A stretch of DNA of 64,000 bases from Chrysomallon squamiferum (GCA_012295275.1 CM022665.1:20818150-20882149); one strand, 5' to 3'. Shown: positions 1 to 50,734, counted from the first letter of the stretch. Numbers and translations: made by a program. Notes: a model not told the origin generated them from the letters alone.

Positions 1-135
1 CATACATACATACATACATACACACATGCATACATAAATGCTTATATACATACATACAATACACATATACATGCAAAACACACACACACATACACAGATA
101 TACATATATACTTACATATAAACTGAAATATTGTT
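1..135. repeat. TACA/CATA microsatellite
   Basis: Runs of CATA/TACA tetranucleotides interrupted by CACA and CATG variants fill the left edge. The array probably continues beyond the window. No coding sense is seen. Confidence 0.85.
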
Positions 136-239
136 TTACTTTTTGCTACCTGATAATATGAGAGATTTCATTTCTTTGTTGGTTTATTAACACAAATTAT
201 AGGTTAGTGAAAAAAAATGATCAATATAGATAATGAAAT

Positions 240-830
240 TGCAGGTGAGATTGCAGGTGAAATGCAGGTAGCAGTGGAAACGCTAATGCAAGTAACAGGA
301 GTAATGTCCATGTTTTCAGGTAAACAGAGATACATGTAAACAACTATAGCAATACACGTAGCACGTATGTATACAGATAAACAACTATAGCTGTACAGGT
401 AAACAACTATGACAATACTGGTAGTATATATGCATACAGATAAGCAAGTATAACTGCACAGGTAACAAAGTATAAAAATACAGCTAGTATATATGCATGC
501 AGATAAACAACAATATGCAGGTGAACAACTATAACAATACAGTTAATATAGAGGTAAATAACTATAACAATACAGGTAATATGCAGGTAAACAGATAAAC
601 AAACTATAACAATACAAGTAACATAGAGGTATATAAACTGTGACAGTATAGGTAATATGTAGTTATACAGGTAAAAGAATACAAAAATACAGTAATATGT
701 AGAAACAGAGGTAAACAAATGAAAAGGAAGATATAGGTATATGTACTGTATAGTATACAGGTAAGTAAAACCAGGTGGAAATAAGAATAATCCAGGACTG
801 GGCAGGTAACCAGGTCGTAATAATAGAAAT
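240..830. repeat. Decayed minisatellite with a CAGGTAAACAACTATA-like unit
   Basis: A diverged unit of about 30-45 bp recurs, containing CAGGTAA followed by ACAACTATAACAATAC. Open frames on the minus strand here are low-complexity Tyr/Ile/Val-rich readings of the repeat, not genes. The unit contains a CAG|GTAA word that resembles a splice donor, probably by chance. Confidence 0.75.
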
Positions 831-839
831 GTGTTGTGA

Positions 840-1325
840 TGTTTACATGTAAGCTCAAGCCATAATTACTGTACGCAAATACATCAGTAACTGAAACACT
901 CGGGTACACTGCACGAACATACGTCCGTAATTGAAGTGCACAGGCAAAGTAACTTTAGTAACTGAAATACACAGGTAACGTACACACACATACGTTAGTA
1001 ACTGAAACACACAAATACAGTACACGCACATACGTCAGTAACTGAAACACACAGGTACAGTACACGTACATACGTAAATAACTTTAACACACAGGTACAG
1101 TACACGCACATACGTCAGTATCTGAAACACACAGGTACACTACACGTACAAACGTAAATAACTTTAACACATGTGTAGTACAGATGCATACGTCGGTAAC
1201 TGACACAGGGGTAAATTACACGAATGTACGTCAGTAACTCTTGTAACACTGTTAAATTACATGCACACAGGTAAAGTACACGCACAAACGAAAATAACTT
1301 TCACACACAGGTAAACAGACAAAAG
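840..1325. repeat. Minisatellite with an ACGTCAGTAACTGAAACACACAG-like unit
   Basis: At least eight diverged copies of a unit of about 40-55 bp are visible. Each contains CATACGT, then (C/A)AGTAACTG or AAATAACTTT, then CACACAGGTACAGTACACG. Two sub-types (CAGTAACTGAAAC and AAATAACTTTAAC) alternate between about 1020 and 1180, suggesting a higher-order unit of about 80 bp. Confidence 0.75.
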
Positions 1326-1379
1326 CTTACGCAGGTAAGAATGCTTCAAACTCTTGTGTTGACATTCTTCGCATGTAAT

Positions 1380-2160
1380 GTGATAATACAAGTTATTCAA
1401 CCGTGTTTCAAAAGGTGTTTATTGTGTACGAAACCTGCTCGATTCGCAAACACTCGTACACAAGGATACAGGCCCCACTAATAGCACCTGAAAAGACACG
1501 GGGGGGTAACACACAACTATAATTGTTATAAACACGCTGCTGCTCTAATCTAAACTTTTAAACCGCTATGGTGTTTACACCCTGGCTGCGTTTAGAATAA
1601 TGAACCAATCACCGACAACGACTAGAACGACGACGACAGCTACAACGACTACAACCACAACGGCAACCAAGACGACTACAACGCCGACGACGACGTACAT
1701 AATAATTACTCGACTGACGTGTGAACACACCCATGCAGTAAAAAGTTCGCGCTACCTGTAGTTTTGATCTATCCGTGCATTCAATCGAGCAGACGTATAA
1801 TTTGCCGGATTTCGAGACGCGGCTGAATGACGTGTGGAGGTGTTTTGTAAATTCCAGAACGAAATTATAAATACCATGAGAGATTAAGAAATGTTTTCAC
1901 TGTGTGAACATTTGTGGGACACATTTGCCACTTTGTCGGAGATCAACAAAAGATTTTTTTTGTGAAACGTCGTTGGGAAGAACGGTGCCTTTAACTATAA
2001 CGAAAACGTTCAGGGTTCCGCTACTCACAATAACTATTACTGAGTTTGACAAACACATTGTTACCGTAACATAATTAAAATACTTCTTCCATTGCCCCTG
2101 AAAAATATATAAAGTGGCAGAAACTGAATCTGACTGTCTGTTTCAATATTAAAATTAAGA
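1380..2160. other. Complex, less AT-rich intergenic island
   Basis: This stretch is clearly less repetitive and richer in CpG than its surroundings. It holds an ACN-rich block (about 1612-1695) and a TGACGTGT word near 1828 resembling a CRE half site. It could hold a promoter or a non-coding 5' exon of the Quaking gene or of a gene to the left. No splice sites can be assigned with confidence. Confidence 0.35.
1600..1761 (+). other. Short Thr-rich open frame (53 codons), status unknown
   Basis: An ATG at 1600 opens a 53-codon frame closed by TAG at 1759-1761. Codons from about 1615 to 1695 are almost all ACN (Thr), using ACA, ACG, ACT and ACC, with a few Ala, Arg, Lys and Pro codons. Varied third bases can reflect selection for Thr or a decayed ACG/ACA microsatellite. 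No signal peptide or known domain is visible. I do not call it a gene; it could also be a mucin-like exon fragment. Confidence 0.2.
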
Positions 2161-2224
2161 AATTACATTTAATGTAATATGAATATGTAAAATTGTTCTG
2201 GGATCTGTGTAATTTTCGAAATAA

Positions 2225-2342
2225 AGAAGACAAAAAATAATTGTTTATTCATCCTTAATAAAAAATAAAGTAAAAAGTAAAAAGAAAAAGAAAAATTAGC
2301 CAAGAAAAAAAAAGAGAAAAAAAATAAAATAAAATAAATACT

Positions 2343-2392
<50 letters not shown>

Positions 2393-2414
2393 AATATGCA
2401 AACAAACAAATAAC

Positions 2415-2471
<57 letters not shown>

Positions 2472-2520
2472 TAAAAATAAATAAAAATAAAATAAAATAA
2501 ACAAAAAATATAAAATCGAC
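2225..2520. repeat. (TAA)n and A-rich simple repeats
   Basis: TAA arrays at about 2346-2385 and 2417-2470 are flanked by AAATAAAA-type low-complexity DNA. Minus-strand open frames here are poly-Tyr artefacts of the repeat. Confidence 0.9.
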
Positions 2521-2789
2521 CTATTCCTGTTATTTATTACAACAGTGTATGAATATTTCACGGTTCACTGGTTTACTTCATCAATCTGGTCAGCTGAACA
2601 GATCGGATTGCAGGTGATATTGATGATCGATCTATGCTAAAACGGCCGGTAGTGAGAATAAATCAATCAAAGAGAACATCTGACTTGCAAATAACACTCC
2701 GTCATAAATCAAAAACAATAAATAGTTTTCCTGTGTACATGATCAGAATGCAGAGTACATCTACTTCTTTACAAATAAAGAAAGTAATT

Positions 2790-3180
2790 AATTAATACAT
2801 TAAATAAGTATGTAAAATAAATAAATAAATAAATAATGTAAGTGTATACACACACATAGATACATATACAGACATATACATACTTACAGATACACAAACA
2901 TCTAGACACATACATGCATTCTCTACGTACGTGTGTATGTATGTATATATGTAACAGACATAAATGCATAAAGGCAGATAGATAGACATACACATATATA
3001 TATACGCATGCATGCATACACACATATATCTAGATAAAAACATAATTACACATACAGACACCACAAAAACATACATACATACATAGATATATAGAAACAT
3101 ACACATATATGCATACATAAAACATATTTACACGTGTGTTTATATAAGCATACATACATACATACAGACATACATACTGG
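2790..3180. repeat. Compound CATA/TACA/TATG microsatellite region
   Basis: ACATACATACAT-type tetranucleotides are mixed with CACACA, TATATA and AAATA runs. Open frames on the minus strand (Cys/Val/Tyr/Met-rich) are repeat readings. Confidence 0.85.
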
Positions 3181-3714
3181 AAACAAGAGAAGATAGAAGG
3201 CTACAATATAAGTGTGTATAGGTTCCAACTGTAATAAGTATAAATTTCTAGACGAAATGAATAAACCTTTCTTTTCTTTTTTTAAATGTCGATCTATCGA
3301 GCGATAAAAAAACCAGGGTGAAATTGAAGCCAAGTATACCCCTTGTGACGAAACGTTTACAAGTAGACTTTTGAATCATGGTTAGTAAGAAATATGAAGA
3401 ATTTTTAACATGATGGATAATAAATTGCGTTTCCATGGCCACAACTAAATTTTAAAATATGTGACAAATGTACATCTGTTTGAAAACTGTCAGATCTATT
3501 TGTAACATTTACAGCGGAATTTATTAAAAAAAAAAAAAAAAAAAATGTATGATATATTCATTTTTGTTTTTCATGGTTTCTACTAGTAATCAAATATTTG
3601 TGCAGCTGTAACATCACTTAACACACATTACAGTTTGTCTTTATAATTAACGCTTGTGCAAGAATAGTTGATATTATATATGTACAAATCTGCCAGAATA
3701 ATGGAAGAGATACA

Positions 3715-3841
3715 CTCACACAATACGAACGTACACATACACAAACGCGCGCGCGTACATACATACATACATACATATATACAGACACACATAGATACGT
3801 ACGCACATACATAGACTACGTACGTACACATACATACATAT

Positions 3842-3922
<81 letters not shown>
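3715..3922. repeat. CATA array followed by a (GA)n tract of about 77 bp
   Basis: CATA/CGTA repeats to about 3845 are followed by an essentially uninterrupted GA tract from about 3846 to 3922. Purine tracts of this length are prone to length change and can form H-DNA. No gene is present. Confidence 0.9.
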
Positions 3923-3926
<4 letters not shown>

Positions 3927-6024
3927 GTGTACATACTATAAGAACTAAACCGGGTACCCTTTACACAATATCTTAACGTGACGTCCCAAGTATTTTTGTT
4001 ACAATTGCCACATATGCGTTTCATCTTTAAGTAACCTCTTTTCTGGCGTCTTGTGCACGTGATTTGATAGTGTTCAGTCATGCATAAAATGTTCACCCCG
4101 TTTTCTTAAACTGTTGGGTAAACAGAATCTGATCTGTCCATGCGTGTTTTTTTTTTTTTTTTTCTCAACTTTTAAAAATCTTCTGCCGTAGAAGAATCAT
4201 TTATTTATTATTATTATTAATCTCTGTTTTTACTGTATTTATTCCATTTCTCTTATTTTAAAATATTATTCTTAAGAGAACGTGATTTCATAACATATAG
4301 GAAAGAACAAAACAAAAACATGAAACTGTAAATATTTATTATATCTCTGTGCACGAGTTACGAGTTTAAACCAATATTTGCATTCGTGTACGTCCATCGT
4401 GGACATGATGATAATGAGAGGAAGATGGAGTAGTGTCCATTACGATTTTCCCCGAGGATATAACCAGTACAGACGTCATACTCATATTACTTCCGGTTTT
4501 GAAATACTTAACAGTGCCCTATTCCCAATTATTTCTTAAAATTTTATATTCTCACAGACAAATTCTGTTTATTCAAGCAGAATGTCTGGCGATAAAACTT
4601 TTAAAATCACATTGTTCCAACAGTAAATGTTTAAATGACGTATTAAATCGTCTGACAGTAATCATTAAGAAAACGCACCTCGTTATCAAAACGAGGTTAT
4701 TGTGTAGAAAGTGACTGCGAAAGAGACCCTAATTATAAGATAAGAATGAAATTAAAGTGCTACACTGTACTAACATGCTACTGGTATAATTAGAAGACTG
4801 CGTCTCCATGGCAACAGTAACATGGCTGGTAATTACGAAGGATTTGAACTGCTTCGCGAATGTTCTATTGTGTATTTCTTAATCCGTATTTAAAACTGAA
4901 AATACATAATATTAATCTTTTATTTTATTTTATTATTATTATTATTCTGTTTTTTATCTTTGTTCCAAAACAAGTGTAAGACTCTAATGAAAGTATATGT
5001 TTGATCTTTTAATACTGTATTTTAAAATATTTATTCTTTGGAACTTCTGTAAACTGTCCAACGTAGAAGACAGTGAATATATTTGTCAACGTAATTAATA
5101 AACAAACATTACTTTCGCCAAAAATGTGAAAATCATTTTGCGTTTGTCTCCATATTATGATTTTTGGAAATAATTTGAAGTTTTAACTGTCGTTGTATAA
5201 ATAAATAACTTTTACATAACATTAAGCGATTATTGCTTTGACAGTTGACGGAAATCTTTGATAATAATAAAATATGGTAATAATGAAAACAGTTTCTTAA
5301 GGATGAATAAAAACTGACTTTTCACCTTACTTCTTAACATCATTTCTGTGCATAAAAATGCAAACAGAAAACAACAAACAGAAAAAAAAAAAAAAAAAAA
5401 AATATATAATATAAATATTTAAAAAATAAAATAATAATAATAATAACTAAGAACAATACTGATAAAAAACTAATAAAAATAAATAATAATACAAAAATAA
5501 TTAAAAAAAAAAACCCTAAAAGAACAAAGAAATAAAAGCCCTACCACCACCACAACATCTTCTAAGAAACAAATTATAATCAAACGTAACAACTTAGTTT
5601 GCAAACACCATTCATTCTGATTCTTGTTTCATCTAGTCTCGTATTTTATCGGACACTGTTGCGTAACAAAATATGAAAAATGGCCGCCTCCAGGCACATC
5701 CTTTGGCTTGCCATTTTATTTTATTTTTTAAAACCAATTTGTATTACAGTTTTTGATAAATGAAAATATGTGATAAGATACCATTTTCAACGAGTAAGGA
5801 TTGTATAATAATTATTATTATTATTTTTATCTACACCACTAAATCCAACTAGAAAAAAAATGTATTTATTTCATGGCGTTTCGGTGTTGTGATATTATTG
5901 TTATTTATTTATTTATTTATTAAAAAAACATGCTATTACCATTAAAAATAACTTTATGCAAGTTAGTTCATCAAAAATGATTTAGTATAATTTTCTTATC
6001 CACTCCTAACAAACCACAATTGAA

Positions 6025-6061
<37 letters not shown>

Positions 6062-6650
6062 TATGTGCATATTTTAATCATCATATTTGCCTGTGTCTCA
6101 AAGACATTTATACTAATTTAAGAGAGAAAGATAATCCGTGTGAAAATAACGTATAAAAATAGACTAAGCATTCGTTTTAAAACATACGCACTCAACTATA
6201 CTGAAATAACTCGTAAATAAAATAATTTATGTTTTGTAGCACAATGAAAGTAGGCAGGCCCATCTCTAAATACACGATTGTTCATTGGTTGAAAGTTAGG
6301 CCTACTTAATCAGAATGATTAACTATACATTAACTTTTGTCTTTGTTCAAAAGCATCACCTTACAGCTACCAGTAGCTCCTGATTGTTTTCGACACATAA
6401 ATTAAGCAAATACGGTTTCCACATACATATTCAGTTTTGAAATACGATGCCAATATCTTGTACACTCATTAGAAACGCATCTTTACCTCGTTTGTCAAAA
6501 CTTGTCGTCATGTTTCCATACACGTAGGGGTTTTACCCTTCAGTAACGGAAAAAGCAATAGTATCTTATATGTGACATCTTAATAAATATCGAACGCTTT
6601 ATTTAGTATTCACATTAATTACACCCTTGTATATTGACTGCATTGATAAT
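3923..6650. other. AT-rich intergenic DNA, no gene recognised
   Basis: Mostly A/T-rich sequence with short TTA/TAA arrays (about 4205, 4930, 5430, 5820), A-runs (about 5383-5402 and 6027-6045) and a TA tract at about 6045-6063. The 93-codon open frame at 4433-4714 starts at GTG, has no internal ATG and no recognisable domain, so I do not call it. A CATTGGTTGA (CCAAT-like) word lies near 6283. Confidence 0.5.
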
Positions 6651-6896
6651 AAAGCAATTAACGCGAATTTATTGGAGGTTAGCACGTTCGGTTGTAGCGA
6701 ATAACAACCCGACACCCCTGGTATTATTATTGTGTGAATGCATCCAAATCAGCGCATGCGTAGTGTGACACACGTGTTCATAAACAAATTTTGATGGAAA
6801 GAGGTATCGCAAAAACACGTCTTGGTTTGTAGTTTGGAATCTAACCTTACTTACCTCAAGTAGTTGCTACAGAGCTCAAAAGCTTGTCATAACACA
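6650..6896 (+). promoter_or_regulatory. Probable proximal promoter and 5'UTR of the Quaking gene
   Basis: This segment is more complex and CpG-richer than its flanks and ends at the Quaking ATG. It contains AGCGCATGCGTA at 6751-6762, close to the NRF-1 consensus, and a CACGTG E-box at 6771-6776. Both are typical of TATA-less housekeeping promoters. The transcription start cannot be placed by eye, and an upstream non-coding exon is possible. Confidence 0.4.
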
Positions 6897-44594
<37,698 letters not shown>

Positions 44595-45174
44595 ATGTTA
44601 AAAAAAAAAGAAAAAGGTTAGTTTTATTGCTGTTGTTGTTTTTGTTATTTTTTGTCACTGGAATATTAATTCTTCTTTTTATCAAAATATGTGTTACGAT
44701 CAATCGTACACACATTTGGTGCAGGCATCATGTTTTTATTTTTTGTTGATTAATTTACACTTTATTTTCAGAAAGATTTTGGTAACCTGAACTAGCTGAT
44801 CATTTAGTTTATTAGTTGTTGTAGATTTAGCTTTTTGAATAAGATAAACTTAAATTTTGTTAAATTTGAGAGAATTTAATTTGCAACATTTATTTCAGAA
44901 CTGAAATTACAGAAGCATATATTTTGCCCCCAAAATAAACAGAAATAATTAATAAACATGTTTAAAGAATATAAAATAACAAAAAAGTCTGGAATTGTAT
45001 TAAGAAAGAAAATAAGCAATTTTTATTATTATAATTTTTTTTTATATATTTAAAATAAAATTAATAAATTCAGATAAATAAGATTTGTTGTAATCTGGGA
45101 AATACTTTTTCTGATTTGGATACAGTAGTAAAACCAATTTGTTTTAGAAATATGCATAATAGCTTTTATCAGAC

Positions 45175-45213
<39 letters not shown>

Positions 45214-45930
45214 CTTTTTCAAGAGACACACCCGATTGATATAATGCCAATAAAAAAAAAATGATGATAAAACTGATATTTTCAATATAGAAGGACAAAA
45301 GCAATGTTGTTATTTGCACTTAATTAAAGCAATATATTCTAAAATGCAGTGTTATCATTAGCAATAAAATAATTAAATACGCAAAATGCCCTATTGTTCC
45401 TTACAGCAATAAAACTGTTTGTTTTTAGAAATACATGCAGAATGTTAATGTTAGCTGTTACATTTTGTTAGATTTGTTGTTGTTGAAAAAAAGCAAAAAA
45501 AAAAGCAATTCATGGATCGCTCTGAAATCCTTTTATTTTTATTTTTTTTCTGAGTGCATTTATTTATGCTTTTATGTGGAAATTTTATTTTTACCATTAT
45601 TTTGTACGAAGAATAATTTTTATATATATATATATATATATTTTTATTTGAACATAATTTTATATTCATTATAGACTTTTAAGTTTTCAGTTGTGTTGAA
45701 TGTGATAATGTTGTTAGATTGTGAATTAAGTTTTATGCTCAGTCATAAATTGAAAAGATTCTTAAATATTATTTTTGTTAAATCAGCTGTTAATGTATTT
45801 TATATGTATAAATATATATTATATTGTGTGTGTGCATGTGTGCGTGTCTGTTAAGTACATTTTCACTTTGATTTATCTATTTCATCTATTCATCTCTATT
45901 ACTATTATTATTGTCATTTGATTTTAAACA

Positions 45931-45936
45931 AATAAA
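45931..45936 (+). terminator. Candidate proximal poly(A) signal
   Basis: AATAAA at 45931-45936 is followed about 20 bases later by an A-run of about 23. The A-run may cause false priming in cDNA data. Confidence 0.4.
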
Positions 45937-46876
45937 GCAGTGCATAGTGTTTCTTCAAAAAAAAAAAAAAAAAAAAAATTAAAACTATTGATTTGGACAT
46001 TGAAATTTCTAAATAAGTATTAAATATAAAACAAAGGTTTGTTCATTTCTCTTTCAAAATAGACCAACAAATATAAAAAAAAAATAAAAAATAAAAATAA
46101 AAAGTGAAATAAAAAATAAAAATAAAAAGTGAAATAAAAATAACAATACATGCCTTTGCATTTACCTTTAGCTGGTTTTTTCAATCGAAATAATAAAATC
46201 AGTTTTTAAGTTCATGACAGTATAATTTTATGTTTTAAAATTGACTTTTATTCTCAAAATAATAAATTACAACTCTATCTTGCCATTTGTGTAATAATCC
46301 TTAAAGCATCAGTATTAAATCAGATTGTTTATAAATGTGCCTAGCAAGTTTTTAATGTTTTTTTTATAATTTATTGTTTACACTATTTAAATTTATATAT
46401 ATATATTTTTTTTTATATGTAGTAAATAGTAAACAGTTTATTGTCATGCAGTGAATAATGGAACTTGAATGCAATCAACAAATCAGTTTTATTTTCAACT
46501 GGTTAAACTCCTTGGTATTATTGTAGTAGTAAAAGAAATTAAAAAGCAACATATATTTATTGCTAAAAGTGTGATCAAGTGTTCCAGTGCTAAAGAAGTT
46601 TATAAAACATTTTTATACTGACAATTTTAATTAGTGTTTAAAAAACAAATCATTAAACCCCCCTCCCAAAAAAAAAAATCAGTGTAAATAATGGTTTCAT
46701 CCATTCATATAAATGTCATCTTTAAGAAAGTATAAATTGTAGGTGTTATTTTGTTATTTCTATTTTTAATGTATTAGAGACATGGTCTCACTTCGTACAA
46801 ATTTTATTTTAATTTGAATATCTGTATTTTGATAGGTATTACAAATTCTTTTTAGAGTAAGGGCTTGAGTGTAGAT

Positions 46877-46912
<36 letters not shown>

Positions 46913-46955
46913 TAAAATGAAGTGCTATTTTTATGAAAACCAGTAAATATTATAC

Positions 46956-47052
46956 AATAAATGATGACTCTATTCAGGCATGACAACGGTGTAGATGTTG
47001 TTTAAGACATCTGACGATGTGCAATTACTGTGTGTATGTAGTTGAGAATAAA
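46956..47052 (+). terminator. Candidate distal poly(A) signals
   Basis: AATAAA occurs at 46956-46961 and 47047-47052. The second is followed by a GATTTTGTTGCGTTTTTCCC stretch, a good downstream element. The most plausible transcript end lies near 47070-47080. Confidence 0.5.
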
Positions 47053-48011
47053 GCACAACATGCCAAAGCAAGACAGATTTTGTTGCGTTTTTCCCTCAAA
47101 TTACAACACACCGCTGTTAATCCTTTTTAAAAAGTCTGGAAATATTTGTTGTTAATAAAATTACACATGTAAGAAAGAAAAAAAAAAATTATAAAAAATG
47201 TATGGTTAAAATATTTAGTCATCTTCAGCGATGAACAAAAACCACAACATTAACAAATAATATATATAAATAAATAAAAAAAATAATTGCCAAAAACCAT
47301 TTTCATTAAGTATTTTACCTTGAAATGATTAACCAAAAAAATAAATTAAAAAAAACCCCCAAAAACCAACAACAAAACAACAAAACAACAAAAAAATCAC
47401 AATAATAATAATAATAAAATTAATAAATAATAAGACTGAAAAAACAAAAACAAATATTAAAATAAAAAATTTAATTTAGATTATAATGAATAGTTTAGTT
47501 TGACACAGGTATATTTCAAACCAAATTTCTAGATCTATTAGCTAATTTATAATTATATGGAATATTAGAAAATTACTTGTGGATCTGGTGGACAGTAGTT
47601 CAGTTCACATAACATATTCCTTGTACAAAGGAGTAAACAAACTGCACCAAACAGAAAAACCTAACTTTTAGTTTAATATTTTAACATGCTTGATCTTAGC
47701 ATGTGTGATAATTTGCACACCTCATAGTAATATCACAGTATATTTTGTATATATATATATATATATATGATACATGTAATTAAATAATAATTTTTAATTT
47801 TTTTTTTAATCTATTTTCATCTTATTAACCCTAATTGTGCTAACATTTGCTGTTTCATGCTACAAATGTCTTATTTCCTAGTGACACTTTTTAATTACTA
47901 TTTGCTAAATAACATCTTTGGCTATATTTTGTTATGAAGAATCAGTATGCCATTTCTAGAACTGTTTTTACATCAAAAGCTCTTTTGTGGCAGGAAAAAG
48001 TAAAAAATAAC

Positions 48012-48050
<39 letters not shown>

Positions 48051-48218
48051 AATAAGAGAAAAAAAAAAAGCTGTAGTCTCATTTTTAATAAACTGTTTAT
48101 TAATATTTAATACTTTAACTTTTTAGAAGAAAGGAATGTCACATATTTGTTGCTTCACAAATTCCTCTAACTAACAAAGGCAGCACAATGAGGGTTAACA
48201 AGGCCTAGAATTAATGAC

Positions 48219-48270
<52 letters not shown>

Positions 48271-48590
48271 TCTTATGAGAATGCCATTGTTTAGCAAACA
48301 AACTAACTCTTTCTTGTTTTTTTCTTTTTTTCACTTTAACCCCAGCCATCGCCAACTAACCCGAACTGGTCACATAAAGCCTGATACCTGTACCTGCGTT
48401 GACTGTCGGCTAGCTGATTGATTGACCCGTCCATGTGGTAACATCACCTTTGTATGACCTATTCAGTATTAATTGGAACCAGGCAACAATGCAACTAACA
48501 ACGAAAAAAAAAAAAAAAAAAAAAAAAATTGAAATGGAGAGGGGGATGGCTATTCTCAAAACAAGTTGGCGGTTTTTTTTTTTTTTTAAT

Positions 48591-48633
<43 letters not shown>

Positions 48634-49321
48634 AAAATCACCATGTGCCTTCTATTCTTTAACCGCTTGATGGTACTAACGTTTGTGTGTGCGTGTGTGA
48701 GTGTACTCGTTGACATCGGCCTGCAGCAGCATATCAACATCTGTCACAACAACAACAACAATTTTAGTTTATTTTGGAACACTGTGTGATAAAAACGCAC
48801 ATGATTTGATTAAGTTTGTTTCTAAATTTTATTTTTAATTATTTTTGTTTTTCAAATTTCTTTTCACTTTTTTTTTTTTTTATTTCTTGTGTGCTGAAGT
48901 TTGGTTGTTGCTGGCAGGTTATTATTACTGTATATTAATTAACTAATTAACTGACATTTTTAAAAATATTTTTTCTTGTAACATACATATATATTATTGT
49001 TAACAGGACACGATTTTTAGTCCATAATTATCATTTTTCATATTACTACTGTTACTAGTATTATTACTGTATTATTATTATTTTGATAATAATTTTTTTA
49101 ATAATTTATTTTATTATTATAATTATTATTTTATTATTTTTTGGTTTGCTTCATACTCAATATTGGTTTCATGTCTGCCTGGTTATTTGCCATGGTAACA
49201 GCTCAATTTGATATTAGTTTGCTTTTTCTTTTGATTTTATTGTTTTTAAAAATATTTTTACCTCATGTTTAATAATTTGGGACACAGTGCTTAATCTGTT
49301 ACATATATTTGCTAAAAATAC

Positions 49322-49355
<34 letters not shown>

Positions 49356-49359
49356 GTTG

Positions 49360-49610
49360 AATCATTACAGCAACATGTTAAATCTGACAGTATAAGTTGT
49401 ATACACCATCTGTTGTCTAATTTCATGTGTTACCAAATCTCACAACATATGTTATTTACAATTTCATATGTTGTCAGATCTCACAGTATATGTTGTCTGA
49501 TCTCTCAACAGATATTTACAATTTCATGTGTGTTTGGTTTCACAACACAGTTATGGCCTCAACATATATTGTCAGATCTTTCATCATCTGATAAAGTGTT
49601 TGCTGATTCA
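49360..49610. repeat. Short tandem repeat with TGTTGTC(T/A)(A/G)AT(C/T)TC units
   Basis: About seven diverged copies of a unit of 28-35 bp containing CACAACATATGTT and TTTCATGTGTT. It explains the plus-strand open frame at 49287-49622. Confidence 0.7.
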
Positions 49611-50734
49611 GTTAGACTTTAATTTTCTCTAATTTCGGAAACCTGCTAAAATTAGTTTGTAGATATTTAAAATTGTTTATTCATGTTTTTTTTTTTTATC
49701 TCATTTAATCAGAAATTAGTTTTGAAATGAACAAACACTCATTATGTTTCTTAAACAAATTTTGCTCAGTTTTTTTTAGTTTTTTTAGTTTTTTTAAATG
49801 TAATTTTTTCCCCCCCAACACTATTATTGTGCTGTTTTGTCAGAGTAATGTTTTCAGAATCTCTGATTCTGGAGAGAAAGGGTGAACATAGGTCAGTTCC
49901 TTTCTTGTTTATGCATATTGGTGCCTGTCGAATTAGGCTGTTAGATACCAAGCACACATATCTGTATTATATTAATATTTTTTGTTAACCATATCGATTA
50001 ACATAACTTTGTCTAATGATGCAAGAATGAAAACATATCTTTTTTTTTTCATTTTTAACACTACAACTTAAATTAAGGCCACAAAAATGAGGCCAGTTGG
50101 CCTGATCTATGCAAAAATCAAACATCTTCCGATGCCTTTGATCAAAGTGCTTTTATACTTTTTATTTTTAAATTTGGTTTAGTGTTTTAATAGGGCTTTC
50201 ATACTTAAGTCACACAGAGGTACTGCTCTCAGGGTGATTAACTAACTCCATAATAATGGATATACATACATTTCTTTCTTTCTTTTTGATGTTAAAATTT
50301 TTGTTATTTCCTGGAGACTGCAAAATGTTTTGAAATAAAATTATTTGAGAAAGCTTTATAAGCTGGGAAAGGAATTAATTTAAAATATAAGTATATATAT
50401 AAAAATAATCAAGTAAATAAAGAGCCGTTTACTCCGTATCTTTTTATTTTAATTTTTTTTTTTTAAGTTTAAAAAAATTAAAATGCCAAAATGTATTTTT
50501 GTTACTCAAGAAAAACAATTTTGTACGTTAGTTTTGTATGTGTATATATAACTATAAATGTTGATGGTGAATATTTTTATAGAGTTTACTTAGGATTATG
50601 TTTTATGAATTTAGATTTGAAAGATGAACATAATCATGTTTTTGTGAGTGATGGCCTTCACAGAATTTCACAACAGTGAACATATAATTTTGAAGGCGGT
50701 AACTAACATGTATGTATTTGTTTGATTATGTAAA

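Larger units (their letters stand above)
44595..47075 (+). other. Probable QKI 3'UTR
   Basis: No coding sequence follows the stop. The region has A/T-rich blocks, A-runs (45178-45207, 45957-45979) and a T-run at about 46881-46911. More complex sequence at about 46920-47090 carries two AATAAA hexamers. Long 3'UTRs are usual for Quaking genes. The extent is inferred from poly(A) signals only. Confidence 0.5.

Noticed and set aside
407-909. Overlapping minus-strand open frames of about 100 codons
   Set aside because: They are Tyr/Ile/Val-rich readings of the tandem repeat, with no domain and repeated internal words.
840-1325. Possible CRISPR-like array
   Set aside because: The units are contiguous diverged tandem copies without unique spacers, and the DNA is clearly eukaryotic.
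2169-4096. Several minus-strand frames of 60-130 codons
   Set aside because: They are poly-Tyr, Tyr-Val-Cys or Leu-Ser products of TAA, TACA and GA arrays.
4433-4714. 93-codon plus-strand frame
   Set aside because: It starts at GTG, contains no ATG, and shows no domain or splice context.
50491-50679. 62-codon plus-strand frame starting with ATG
   Set aside because: No domain, no promoter or splice context; length expected by chance.
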